DNA of 64,000 bases from Paraflavitalea devenefica (GTDB lineage Bacteria; Bacteroidota; Bacteroidia; Chitinophagales; Chitinophagaceae): positions 2,170,001-2,234,000 of the forward strand of contig NZ_JAARML010000001.1 in the NCBI RefSeq assembly GCF_011759375.1, given 5' to 3'. Below the pieces are notes generated by a model. It searched no databases. It was not told the DNA's origin and saw only the letters and a list, made by a program, of their open reading frames with translations. Made by a program: the position numbers and the translations under genes. Shown piece by piece: positions 9,201 to 17,624 of the stretch (its first letter is position 1; each line of letters begins with the position of its first letter).

Positions 9201-10588
9201 CCATGGCTTTATCCCATGGCAGCGGCGCCGAAGTACAAAGGCCACTGGCCACCGTGGTCATTGGCGGATTGCTGTCCGCTACCTTATTGACCCTGGTAGT
9301 ATTGCCTTGCTTATATGGATGGGTGGAAAACATGGGCCGCAGGCGGAAGGGACAAACAGGAGTGGTAGCAATGATACTGCTGTTAGTAACCGCTTCCTTG
9401 TCCGGGCAGGCGCAGGAGTCGCCCCTGACATTGGAGCAGGCGATTGACCGGGCCCTGAAGAACAATGGAAACATACAACTGTCCAGGCTGGCCGTGGAAA
9501 AAGAAAAGCTACTCAAAGGCGCTGCGGCCGAATGGAGCAAGACCAATATTAACCTCCAGTATGGCCAGGCCAATACTACCAAATGGGACAATCACATTTC
9601 CCTCAGCCAGCAAATACCCAATCCTTCCCTCATCAGGAACCAAAAACAGTTGGCCGATGCACGCATCAAAGGCAGCGAACTGGAACTGGGTGCAACACAG
9701 CATGAGCTGATCTACGCAGTGAAGACAACCTGGTACCAGTTGGTTTACCTCAAAGCATTGCAGCAACAACTGCAACAGCAGGATACGGTGTACAGCAGCT
9801 TTCTGAAAGCAGCAGAGTTGCGTTATAAAACAGGGGAAACAAAATTGTTGGAACAAACCACAGCCGCCACCGCCCTGGCGGAGCACAGGAATGAAATACG
9901 GAAAAATGAATCGGATATTATGGTAGCGCTTACCGAGCTGCAACGGTTAATCAATGATTCACTGCCGGTGAACATACCCTTTACAGGTATCGTTAAATTA
10001 TCACCCTCTATTGCTGTACAGGATAGCCTGGCCAATAATCCCCTGGTGCAGGCCGTGCAGCAGCAGGTAGCTGTAAGCAACAAACTGGTAGCAGTAGAAA
10101 AAGCAAAGCGCAGCCCCGATTTCTCTATTGGCTATTTCAATCAGTCTATTATCGGTTACCAGAACGTGGATGGCACAGAGAAATACTATGGCGGCGGTAA
10201 ACGTTTCCAGGGCGTGCAGGCAGGTATCAATGTGCCGGTATTCGGAAAATCGTACACGGCCCGCGTGAAGGCGGCGCAGGTGGAAATACAGGATGCTGAA
10301 AACAACTACCGGCTGATGCAACATAACCTGCAGGCACAGTACAGGCAGGCCCTGCAGGAATATGAGAAAGACAAGCGCAGTGTGGAGTATTATGAAAACA
10401 CAGCACTGCCCAATGCGCAACTCATCCTGCAGCAGGGACAAAAATCTTTTCGTTACGGGGAAGTGGATTATATCGAATACCTGCAGGCCATCAAAACAAG
10501 CAATGAATTACAACTGAAATACCTGGACCAGCTCAACCGCTATAACCAATCTGTGATCAGGTTGCTTTGGCTGGCCGGCGACAAATAG
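6233..10588 (+). CDS. Heavy-metal RND efflux pump (CzcA-type) fused to a TolC-like outer-membrane factor
   Basis: Proton-driven inner-membrane pump that exports metal ions, carrying its own outer-membrane-factor module. The first about 1040 residues are an RND transporter: TM1 at the N-terminus (INNKLIVALLVLLLIVWGVYAL), porter domains, and the TM4 motif DFGLIVDGAVIIVEA (from about residue 401). DFG-x3-DGA-x3-VE is the pattern described for divalent-cation pumps (Zn/Co/Cd/Ni), unlike the Cu/Ag subgroup. After a basic linker (GRRRKGQ) comes a second hydrophobic, signal-like segment ending SLSGQAQ, then about 390 residues of TolC-type coiled coil and beta strands (LTLEQAIDRALKNNG onward). Fusions of this size, about 1450 residues, are known in Bacteroidota. 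The ATG at 6233 gives the standard RND N-terminus; an ATG at 6191 in frame adds 14 residues. The adaptor gene follows after 23 nt. Confidence 0.9.
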   Translation: MLNRIIRFSINNKLIVALLVLLLIVWGVYALTKLPIDAVPDITNNQVQVLTVSPANGAEDIERFITFPVEQTMATIPGIEEIRSFSRFGLSVVTIVFKEKTDVYWARQQVSERLVQISNQLPTGMGAPELAPVTTGLSEIFQYVVHTKKGYENKYTPMELRTIQDWIVRRQMLGVEGVADVASFGGYLKQYEIALNPEKLRSMNLSMADVFDALEKNNQNTGGAYIDKNPHAWFVRSVGLIGKIEDIENIVVKNTSGNIPVLIRNIGKVQYGSAIRYGAMTRNNEGEVVGAMVLMLKGANSSAVIKRVKDRVEQIEKNLPEGIVIEPFLDRTKLVDRAIGTVATNLLEGALIVIFVLVLLLGNMRAGLIVASIIPLSMLFAIAMMDLFGVSGNLMSLGAIDFGLIVDGAVIIVEATMHHLGLRKQGILTQQEMDKEVYQSAAAIRNSAAFGEIIILIVYLPVLALTGIEGKMFRPMAQTVSFAILGAFLLSITWVPMASALFLSKKITHKRTISDRIMGFFQRFYTPVLHRVLKHKRITIGIALALLLVSILLFTRMGAEFIPTLDEGDFAVETRVLAGSSLSKTVEVANKSADVLMKKFPEVKQVIGKIGSAEIPTDPMPVESCDLIVVLKDKEEWTSASSREELAEQMQAELEKFIPGVTFGFQQPIQMRFNELMSGARQDVVVKIFGEDLEALTDYASKVGKIAAATKGATDIYVEQVSGLPQIVVNFKRDKIAQYGLNIAAINQVIRAGFAGDVAGEVFEGEKRFDLVVRLDRQNRQSIEDLKTLYVTAPNGNQVPLDQLAAVEMKIGPNQVQREDAKRRIIVGFNVRGRDVASIVKEIQQRVDKEVKLAPGYYVTYGGTFENLEQAKQRLSIAVPAALLLILVLLYFTFRSLKYGLLIFSAIPFSAIGGVLALWIRGMPFSISAGVGFIALFGVAVLNGIVLIAEFNRLKKEGMTNLQELVLTGTRTRLRPVVMTALVASLGFLPMALSHGSGAEVQRPLATVVIGGLLSATLLTLVVLPCLYGWVENMGRRRKGQTGVVAMILLLVTASLSGQAQESPLTLEQAIDRALKNNGNIQLSRLAVEKEKLLKGAAAEWSKTNINLQYGQANTTKWDNHISLSQQIPNPSLIRNQKQLADARIKGSELELGATQHELIYAVKTTWYQLVYLKALQQQLQQQDTVYSSFLKAAELRYKTGETKLLEQTTAATALAEHRNEIRKNESDIMVALTELQRLINDSLPVNIPFTGIVKLSPSIAVQDSLANNPLVQAVQQQVAVSNKLVAVEKAKRSPDFSIGYFNQSIIGYQNVDGTEKYYGGGKRFQGVQAGINVPVFGKSYTARVKAAQVEIQDAENNYRLMQHNLQAQYRQALQEYEKDKRSVEYYENTALPNAQLILQQGQKSFRYGEVDYIEYLQAIKTSNELQLKYLDQLNRYNQSVIRLLWLAGDK

Positions 10589-10611
10589 CTCATTATCCAA
10601 TTAATACTATC

Positions 10612-11814
10612 ATGAAGTACAACAATAAAATAAACGTCTTCTTCCAATGGTCCGCTATCCTGCTCGCTGCCGTTCTCATTATGTCATGCGGTGGTGGAGA
10701 TAAAGCGCCGGAAAAAGTAAGTACAGCAGATTCTGCCCATCAGGAGGAAGAGCTGGAAGTGGAACTAACGCCCGAGCAGGTATTGACTGCCGGTCTTGAA
10801 ACCGGTAAGGTGGAATACCGTACCCTGAGTGGCACCATAAAAGTAAATGGCACACTGGATGTGCCGCCGCAGCAACTGGTGAGCATATCGGCTCCGATGG
10901 GTGGTTTCCTGAAATCTTCAGAGCTGCTGCAGGGCAAGCATGTTAATAAAGGCCAGATCATTGCTACCCTGCAGGACCCTGCCTATATCCAATTGCAACA
11001 GGATTATCTCGAAGCGGTAAGTCAGCAGGAATACCTCAAAGCTGAATATGAGCGGCAGGAAGAGCTCTCCAGGGAGGAGATCAATGCCCGTAAAACCCTG
11101 CAGCAGGCAAAGGCCAACTATCAATCCATGCAGGCCAAAGCGGCTGGATTGAGAGCAAAACTGAAACTGGTAAACATAAATCCCGATCAACTGGAAAAGG
11201 GCGATATTCAAAGCACTATCAATTTGTATGCGCCTATCTCCGGTTATGTGACAGAAGTAAACGTAAACCTGGGCAAGTATGTAAACCCAACAGATGTCAT
11301 GTTTGAGATAGTGGATACAGAACACCTGCATGCTGAATTGACGGTCTTTGAAAAAGATGTGCCGCTGCTGAAGGTGGGACAGAAAGTCCGTTTCATCCTG
11401 GCCAATGAAACAGCAGAGCGCATGGCCACTGTGTACCTGGTGGGGCGTGAGATCGGTACCGACCGCACCGTGCGCGTGCATTGCCACCTGGACAAGGAAG
11501 ATAAGAACCTGTTGCCTGGTATGTACCTCACCGCTTTTGTAGAAACAAAGAACATCAACCTGCCGGCTGTTCCGGAACAGGCCATTGTAAATTATGAAGG
11601 GACCGACTATATTTTTATTGCTGAAGAAGGTAATAAAGAAGAGCATCATTACAAGGCCATACCGGTGAAAACAGGCGTGAAGGAATTGGGGTATGTGGAA
11701 GTGTTACTACCGAAAGATTTCAATATAGATCATACCAAAGTAATTATAAAAGGCGCTTATGATCTGCTGGGTAAGCTGAAGAACAGCGAAAGCGAAGGAG
11801 GACACGCACATTAA
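10612..11814 (+). CDS. RND efflux periplasmic adaptor subunit (CusB/CzcB-type lipoprotein)
   Basis: Membrane-fusion protein that links the RND pump to the outer-membrane factor. The signal sequence ends in a lipobox (LIMSC at about residue 24), so it is lipid-anchored facing the periplasm. It shows the family order. A lipoyl/barrel half (LVSISAPMGGFLKSSELLQGKHVNKGQIIATLQDP) comes first. A coiled-coil hairpin follows (QDYLEAVSQQEYLKAEYERQEELSREEINARKTLQQAKANY), then the second lipoyl half (TINLYAPISGYVTEVNVNLGKYVNPTD) and a C-terminal beta barrel. The C-terminus ends in GGHAH, a possible metal-binding tail. The start at 10612 is chosen because it opens the signal peptide; an upstream in-frame ATG overlaps the pump gene. 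A strong terminator follows, marking the end of the efflux operon. Confidence 0.9.
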   Translation: MKYNNKINVFFQWSAILLAAVLIMSCGGGDKAPEKVSTADSAHQEEELEVELTPEQVLTAGLETGKVEYRTLSGTIKVNGTLDVPPQQLVSISAPMGGFLKSSELLQGKHVNKGQIIATLQDPAYIQLQQDYLEAVSQQEYLKAEYERQEELSREEINARKTLQQAKANYQSMQAKAAGLRAKLKLVNINPDQLEKGDIQSTINLYAPISGYVTEVNVNLGKYVNPTDVMFEIVDTEHLHAELTVFEKDVPLLKVGQKVRFILANETAERMATVYLVGREIGTDRTVRVHCHLDKEDKNLLPGMYLTAFVETKNINLPAVPEQAIVNYEGTDYIFIAEEGNKEEHHYKAIPVKTGVKELGYVEVLLPKDFNIDHTKVIIKGAYDLLGKLKNSESEGGHAH

Positions 11815-11825
11815 AAAATCATACC

Positions 11826-11858
11826 AACCGGCCGCTCCCAGCGGCCGGTTCCTTTTTA
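11826..11858 (+). terminator. Rho-independent terminator of the metal-efflux operon
   Basis: A perfect 11-bp stem, AACCGGCCGCT (11826-11836) with AGCGGCCGGTT (11840-11850), has a CCC loop and is followed by CCTTTTT. It starts 12 nt after the adaptor stop codon. Confidence 0.9.
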
Positions 11859-12226
11859 GGCCAATATTTCAGTAAAAGAAGATAAAATAGGTAAAAGGCA
11901 TGTTCAGAAAGGTAGGTACTTTTAATTGTAATATTGACAATTAAACTAATCGTGACTTATATACCAACGTATAAGGCTGGTTAGGAAGAGAATTGCTTAT
12001 CTATCAACGCTAAAGCCTGCTATATGAAAAATTTACAGCACTGCTGTATTCCTGCCATGGAATACATACCTCGTTTAATTGATCTCTCAGTATTCCGGAT
12101 ATGATACTTTAACCTGTTCCTGGAAAACGATTCCTGGTCCCTTTATTACCGTGTACAATAGTATAGTTACCTGCACCACCATAGCGGGTGGCCTGCTATT
12201 GCATTAACCAAAACAAAAAAACAATC
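11859..12226 (+). promoter_or_regulatory. Upstream region of SusC locus 1 with three dyads
   Basis: About 370 nt without a gene. Perfect inverted repeats are TTTAATTGT-N7-ACAATTAAA (11921-11945), TACAGCA-C-TGCTGTA (12034-12048), and GTATTCC-N6-GGAATAC (12046-12065, sharing 3 nt with the second). These could be operator sites or leader hairpins. No exact TAnnTTTG box was found; TACTTTTA (11918-11925) is a weak match overlapping the first dyad. Confidence 0.45.
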
Positions 12227-15200
12227 ATGAAGAACTGTTTGACTGCAGGAAAGTCGTGGCGTATCCCATGGCTCATTGTCTGTATCCTGACATCCCTTGC
12301 TGCTTCTGCACAACAAAAAGTAAATGGCAAGGTGGTAGAAAAAAAGACCGGCGCCCCCATGGCTGGTGTTACCATCAAAGAGAAAGGCGTCGCCAATAGT
12401 TTGTCTACCAAAGAAGATGGCACCTTCACCATTACACTGAAAACCCCAAAGCCGGTATTGGAAATAAGTTTTGTCGGTTATGCCAGGCAGGCAATAGCGG
12501 TAAATGGAAGAACTTCTGTTGACATTGTCCTGGAAGAAGATTCCAAAGGTATGGAAGATGTGGTGGTGATCGGTTACCAGAACGTACAGCGCCGGAAAAC
12601 TACTGCGGCTATTTCTACGGTAAAAGGCAAGGACATAGAGAATACACCTTATGCCACCTTCGATCAGATGCTGCAGGGAAGGGTGGCCGGTCTCAACGTA
12701 TTGAGTATTTCCGGGGAGCCGGGCGCTAATAATATTGTTAACATACGGGGTAGTTCCAGCATCAGCAATGAAGGCAATGGCATCAGTACACCCCTGTATG
12801 TAATAGATGGAGTTGTATTTGATGTAAGCGATTCCCGCACATCCTACGGCAATAATCCGTTAACAGCCATCAACCCCAATGATATTGAATCCATCGACGT
12901 ATTGAAAGATGCTTCCGCGGCTGCTATCTACGGAGCACGTGCTGCCAACGGTGTGATCATTGTAAAAACCAAAAGACCCAAAGCCGGCAGCAGGCCGCAA
13001 ATAAGGCTGTCTTCCTATGTAGGTATCTCTACCAGGCCGGCCATGAAACCCGTACTTACCGGTACGGCCGAAAGGAGGCAGAAAATGGACCTCATCAACA
13101 AGATGGCTGCCTATGAACAGCGGGCCAATATGAGCCAGTGGCTTACCGATAGTCTGAATCCTGCTTTTAATAACAATACCGACTTCCAGGGTCTCTTCCT
13201 GCAGGATGCTATCATCAACAACGTAGACCTGAACCTGGCAGCAGCAGAAGAAAAATTTGCTTACCGCTTGTCATTGAACAGATACTATGAAGAAGGAGTG
13301 ATGATCGGGTACAACCTGCAAAGGATGTCGCCCCGTCTCTACCTTTCTGTAAAACCCTACAAAGGCATAGAAGTGGCCACCGACCTGTACATGGAGTTTA
13401 CCAAATCCAAACATGGTTCCGGTACAGGCGACCGGTATCCTTTCACCGCCTGGGGTTTTCCATCATCTTTCTGGCGGGTGACAGAACAGGATATGAAGAA
13501 CTACCAGGGAAGAAATGATGAGGTAAGGGATGATGACCGTACATTTTCGGTCAACGGCAACACCAGGCTTATTGCGAATATCACACCGGAAATCCTTTTC
13601 ACCAGCTCATTGTCTTACAATGTAGGCAACGTACGGAGAGATTACCTGCGGCCTGGTACTGTCAACCCGTTTGCGCCCGGCAGGTCGGATGCCATTCATT
13701 TTGCTTCCAATAGTAGGCGCTGGGAATTGGAGAACTACCTCACCTGGACCAAAGAGATCAAAGATCATACGATCACAACACTCATCGGTCAGGGTATGGA
13801 AGAATTGACCATTAATGGCACCAATGCCGAAGCATTGGACATACCCGTCAGTGCCATTAAAATGATTCAGGGCATCTCTCCCGGTGCCGGCCTTTCGGCC
13901 AGTACCTCGTTTGAAGAAAGGGCGCGCCTCTCCCTCTTCGCCCGTGTAGGATATGATTATAAAGGGAAATATGGCATTGATGGTAGCTTCCGCCGCGATG
14001 CTTCCTCACGGTATGGTAAAAATGATCGCTGGGGTACATTCCCGGCCATCTCCGGAAGATGGATCATTTCCGACGAGCCATTCTTTAAACCGCTTAAAAG
14101 CGTTATATCCTTTTTCAAAGTGCGGGGTAGTTATGGTGTTACGGGAAGGGATCCCGGCAGCTTCTATGCACAATACAGAACACTGGCCATTGATGGTTCT
14201 TATCCCGGGTCTTCACTCGGCGCCGGTTCCTCTGGCCGCATGACAACCTACAATGGCGCTACTGCTGTATATCCCAACTATTCGGCTTCTGCACCGGCAC
14301 GCAATATCACCTGGGAAAGAAGCCCGCAATCGAATATCGGCATTGATGCAAGCTTCCTGAATGACCGTATCAACATGGCCCTTGATTATTATGTCAAGGA
14401 CTCAAAAGAAATGGTATTTGATGTGCCGGTAGCGCTTACCACAGGATATACTACAGCTACCAATAACTACGTGGATGTGCGTAATACCGGGATAGAACTT
14501 TCGCTCACTACCAACAACCTGTCCCGCAATTCCGCTTTCAAATGGACCACCACCCTCAACATTGCTTTCAATGACAACTATGTACTCAAATTGCCGCAGA
14601 ACAACCGTGACTTTATCTATGGTCCACCCTGGATGCAACGGAAACTCACTATTGGAAGACCGTTATTTGGCTTCTCTGTATGGGATGTGCAGGGCGTATA
14701 TGCCAGCAACAAAGATGTTCCGGTTGATCCATTAACCGGCGACAGGATGCGCTGGGGAAGCGCCACCGGTAACTTCTTCGGTGCAGGCGATCCCATACGC
14801 AGGGACCTGAATGGAGATTATATCATTGATGACCTGGACAAGGTGGAAATGGGCAGCCCGCAAACAAAGATGCAGGGCGGTATCATCAACACCTTCACCT
14901 GGAAAGGGCTCAGTGTACAGGTATTGTGCACCTTCATCAGCGGCAGGAACTTATGGAATGGCTATTTGTCAGATAAACTGCAGGATGCCGGCAGTGGCGA
15001 TAACTACAGCTATCGCTGGGGCCCTTACTCAGGTCCCTCTTCCGACTTTGGAGGCTTGAACTTTTGGCAGCAGGTAGGTGATGTGGCCGACTATCCCTCA
15101 CTCTTTGGTAACAACGTAGACAAATGGCATATCGGCCAATCCCTGTTTGTGGAGAATGCCAGCTTTTTCAGGGTCAAAAATGTCAGCATCGGTTATGCAT

Positions 15201-15391
15201 TACCCCAACATTTATTTAAAGGGTTAAAGGTCATCAAAGGTGTACGGGTATATAGCATACTCGATAACCTGCTGGTGCTTTCCAATGCCACCGTGCCCGA
15301 TCCTGAAGCGGTACAGCCGGATGGCTATTCTTCCGGGAACGATTATCCCATACCAAAGAAATTCACATTTGGTATAGAAGTTAACTTTTAA
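12227..15391 (+). CDS. SusC/RagA-family TonB-dependent glycan transporter (locus 1)
   Basis: Outer-membrane TonB-dependent receptor that imports oligosaccharides together with its SusD partner. Order: signal peptide (ends LAASAQQ); carboxypeptidase-regulatory-like beta domain with the VNGKVVEKKTGAPMAGVTIKEKG start (about residues 28-110); plug domain (RRKTTAAISTVKGKDIENTPYATFDQMLQGRVAGL, then the DVLKDASAAAIYGARAANGVIIVKTK signature); then a long beta barrel. No STN domain is present, so it is probably not wired to an ECF/anti-sigma pair, unlike the SusC of locus 2. The ATG at 12227 begins the signal peptide; an upstream GTG at 12188 is rejected. SusD follows after 10 nt. The substrate is inferred from the arabinofuranosidases downstream. 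Confidence 0.93.
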   Translation: MKNCLTAGKSWRIPWLIVCILTSLAASAQQKVNGKVVEKKTGAPMAGVTIKEKGVANSLSTKEDGTFTITLKTPKPVLEISFVGYARQAIAVNGRTSVDIVLEEDSKGMEDVVVIGYQNVQRRKTTAAISTVKGKDIENTPYATFDQMLQGRVAGLNVLSISGEPGANNIVNIRGSSSISNEGNGISTPLYVIDGVVFDVSDSRTSYGNNPLTAINPNDIESIDVLKDASAAAIYGARAANGVIIVKTKRPKAGSRPQIRLSSYVGISTRPAMKPVLTGTAERRQKMDLINKMAAYEQRANMSQWLTDSLNPAFNNNTDFQGLFLQDAIINNVDLNLAAAEEKFAYRLSLNRYYEEGVMIGYNLQRMSPRLYLSVKPYKGIEVATDLYMEFTKSKHGSGTGDRYPFTAWGFPSSFWRVTEQDMKNYQGRNDEVRDDDRTFSVNGNTRLIANITPEILFTSSLSYNVGNVRRDYLRPGTVNPFAPGRSDAIHFASNSRRWELENYLTWTKEIKDHTITTLIGQGMEELTINGTNAEALDIPVSAIKMIQGISPGAGLSASTSFEERARLSLFARVGYDYKGKYGIDGSFRRDASSRYGKNDRWGTFPAISGRWIISDEPFFKPLKSVISFFKVRGSYGVTGRDPGSFYAQYRTLAIDGSYPGSSLGAGSSGRMTTYNGATAVYPNYSASAPARNITWERSPQSNIGIDASFLNDRINMALDYYVKDSKEMVFDVPVALTTGYTTATNNYVDVRNTGIELSLTTNNLSRNSAFKWTTTLNIAFNDNYVLKLPQNNRDFIYGPPWMQRKLTIGRPLFGFSVWDVQGVYASNKDVPVDPLTGDRMRWGSATGNFFGAGDPIRRDLNGDYIIDDLDKVEMGSPQTKMQGGIINTFTWKGLSVQVLCTFISGRNLWNGYLSDKLQDAGSGDNYSYRWGPYSGPSSDFGGLNFWQQVGDVADYPSLFGNNVDKWHIGQSLFVENASFFRVKNVSIGYALPQHLFKGLKVIKGVRVYSILDNLLVLSNATVPDPEAVQPDGYSSGNDYPIPKKFTFGIEVNF

Positions 15392-15401
15392 AAACAGGCA
15401 C

Positions 15402-16907
15402 ATGAAAACTCATTATATATTATTCATCATACTCATTGCAGTAACCGGTGTATCCTGCAGTAAGTTCCTCGACAGGAAACCCATTACAGCGCCCACCGAT
15501 GAAAATTTCTGGTCAAATGAAGACGAAGCCAATAATGGTATTGCAGGCGCCTATGTATTATTGCGTAAAGCCCTGAATGAAGGGAACGACAGGGGCATAG
15601 CCCACCATGCTTATGGTGATCTGCCAACAGATCAATTTGTGAATACATTGCCGGGCGAAGATTGGGGTGATATCGGCCGTATCAACTGGTCACTGAATGT
15701 TCCGCTTTCTTCTACCTGGCGCAGCATGATGAAGCTGCGCCGGTTCGATAACTTTTACAGGGTTATTGATCAGGCTAACCGTTGTATCAAATACATTCCG
15801 GGTATAGCCCTGGACAAATATACTTCTCCCGACGCAGCCGCTGCACAGAAGCGCCTCATAGGGGAAGCTTACTTCCTGCGGGCCTTTACCTATTTCTACA
15901 TGGCAAGGATATGGGGAGATGTTCCCCTGGTACTGGAAACGGTGGATGATGTAACACAGGCGCCGCCATTACCCCGTACAGGTGAGGCAGCGATCCTTGA
16001 TCAATGCATAAAAGACCTGAATACAGCGACGGGAGGCCTTACCTGGACTTATGCCAGTACGGGCGACCGCGCAGTGCGGGCCAACCGCGGAGCTGCCTAT
16101 GCATTGCTGGCGCATATCTATGCCTGGCGCGAAGATTATCCAAAATGTGCCGTAGCTGCCGATTCGGTGATCACACATGGTGGCTACACACTGGTGAACA
16201 GGAATGATTACCTGGGTATTTATAAAGGGAAATCAACCGAAGGGATCTTTGAAATTGCACAGAGCGCCGTTAATGAAGGCTCTGCAGGCAGTATCGCCTT
16301 TGCTACCTTAAAATCACCCTACCTTGCCACCAACCTGGGCAACACGGCATTCACGCTGGATGCCAATGCCCTTCATACACTATTTCCCAGCGATACGGAC
16401 CTCCGTGTTGCCAAAGGTTTTGCATTCTTCAATACAGCCGATCCTGTCTGTATCAAATATTCCAACATATTGTACACGCAAACCAACTCACAGGGACAAC
16501 CTTCCTCTCCCATCGCCCTGAATAATATGGTCGTGTTCCGCCTGGCGGATATTATGTTGTTGCGTGCAGAAGCGCTGGCGGCTACCGCCAAATACGGTGA
16601 GGCCCGCACCCTGGTAGAAACGATTCGTACTGCTGCCGGAGCCACCCCGCTTACGGTAACCGATGATAAACTCTTTGAGGCGGTCATTGATGAACGGGGC
16701 CGCGAGCTCTTCCTGGAAGGGCACCGTTTTTACGACCTGGTACGGCTTGCCAGGAAAACAGGCATCCTCAAATTTGATGGTTCAGGTACCGGGCGCATGA
16801 CGCCCGAGCAATTCCAGCAGGGGAAATACAAATGGCCCATCGATCCTATCCTCATCAGCAATAATCCCCTGTTACAGCAAACAGGTTATTGGAAAACAAG
16901 AATGTAA
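15402..16907 (+). CDS. RagB/SusD-family surface glycan-binding lipoprotein (locus 1)
   Basis: A 501-residue surface lipoprotein that caps the SusC barrel and binds glycan. The lipobox is clear (ILIAVTGVSC, Cys at about residue 20), followed by the SusD-type LDRKPITAPTDENFWSNEDEA start. TPR-like helices follow (AAQKRLIGEAYFLRAFTYFYMARIWGDVPLVLE, RANRGAAYALLAHIYAWREDY). The C-terminal signature is IDERGRELFLEGHRFYDLVRLARKTG. It lies 10 nt behind SusC, so the pair is translated together. The mature part lacks any catalytic domain, as expected for the family. Confidence 0.93.
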   Translation: MKTHYILFIILIAVTGVSCSKFLDRKPITAPTDENFWSNEDEANNGIAGAYVLLRKALNEGNDRGIAHHAYGDLPTDQFVNTLPGEDWGDIGRINWSLNVPLSSTWRSMMKLRRFDNFYRVIDQANRCIKYIPGIALDKYTSPDAAAAQKRLIGEAYFLRAFTYFYMARIWGDVPLVLETVDDVTQAPPLPRTGEAAILDQCIKDLNTATGGLTWTYASTGDRAVRANRGAAYALLAHIYAWREDYPKCAVAADSVITHGGYTLVNRNDYLGIYKGKSTEGIFEIAQSAVNEGSAGSIAFATLKSPYLATNLGNTAFTLDANALHTLFPSDTDLRVAKGFAFFNTADPVCIKYSNILYTQTNSQGQPSSPIALNNMVVFRLADIMLLRAEALAATAKYGEARTLVETIRTAAGATPLTVTDDKLFEAVIDERGRELFLEGHRFYDLVRLARKTGILKFDGSGTGRMTPEQFQQGKYKWPIDPILISNNPLLQQTGYWKTRM

Positions 16908-16925
16908 ACTGTAAAAGCAACTACA

Positions 16926-17594
16926 ATGAAATACAATCATTATATAATAGCAATAGCGGTGATGCTGCTTGGCATAATGGCCGCTTGCAAAAAGTCGAAC
17001 TACCTCACAGATGGGGGAGTACATGATCCTAAAACACCGCTGAGTAATTATGATTACCTGGCGCAACACCCCTGGAAAAGCTTTGATACGCTCATAAAGA
17101 TCATTGATCACTACAGCTTAAAAGAGGAAGTCAACAAAGCGGCTACATTCTTTGCGCCGGCCAACTATTCCATCACCGCTTACATGAAGAAAAAGCTGGC
17201 AGAAGTACAGCTCATTGATGAAAATGCGGTCTACACATTCGACAGCCTCTACCAGGATATTACCATCGACTCGGTAAGACAATACCTCTTTGATAAAAAA
17301 ATAACATTGGACGAGGCAAAATTGGAGGCCCAGCCATATACCAGCCTGGGCAAAACATCCTGCGCAGTGGTAAAACAGTTGCAAACAGACTTCCAATACG
17401 TGGAACGTAGCTCAGCGCCTACCTATCTCCTGTACTTTATTAAAGTCAGGGGAGCGCTGGATATTCCCGGAACGCCCCCGCCTGCCAATGAAACAGATAT
17501 ATCGGTAGTATGCCAAACCACCGGTATACAAACCTCCAATGGCGCTACTACACTGCACGTGTTGAGCAACCGGCATATTTTTTCATCCTTTTAA
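16926..17594 (+). CDS. Fasciclin-like surface lipoprotein
   Basis: A 222-residue lipoprotein (signal with lipobox LGIMAAC) carrying what looks like one fasciclin/FAS1 domain. NYDYLAQHPWKSFDTLIKIIDHYSLKEEVNKAATFFAPANYSITAYMKKKL matches the usual FAS1 opening in which a domain start is followed by a T-F-F-A-P-x-N motif. The usual FAS1 second motif is less clear. It sits 18 nt behind SusD and ahead of another lipoprotein, the usual place for extra surface glycan-binding proteins in such loci. A role in binding or adhesion to the glycan is inference. The C-terminus ends without an anchor or sorting domain. Confidence 0.65.
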   Translation: MKYNHYIIAIAVMLLGIMAACKKSNYLTDGGVHDPKTPLSNYDYLAQHPWKSFDTLIKIIDHYSLKEEVNKAATFFAPANYSITAYMKKKLAEVQLIDENAVYTFDSLYQDITIDSVRQYLFDKKITLDEAKLEAQPYTSLGKTSCAVVKQLQTDFQYVERSSAPTYLLYFIKVRGALDIPGTPPPANETDISVVCQTTGIQTSNGATTLHVLSNRHIFSSF

Positions 17595-17624
17595 CCCCAT
17601 TGCTTCAATCATAAATAGTCAAAC

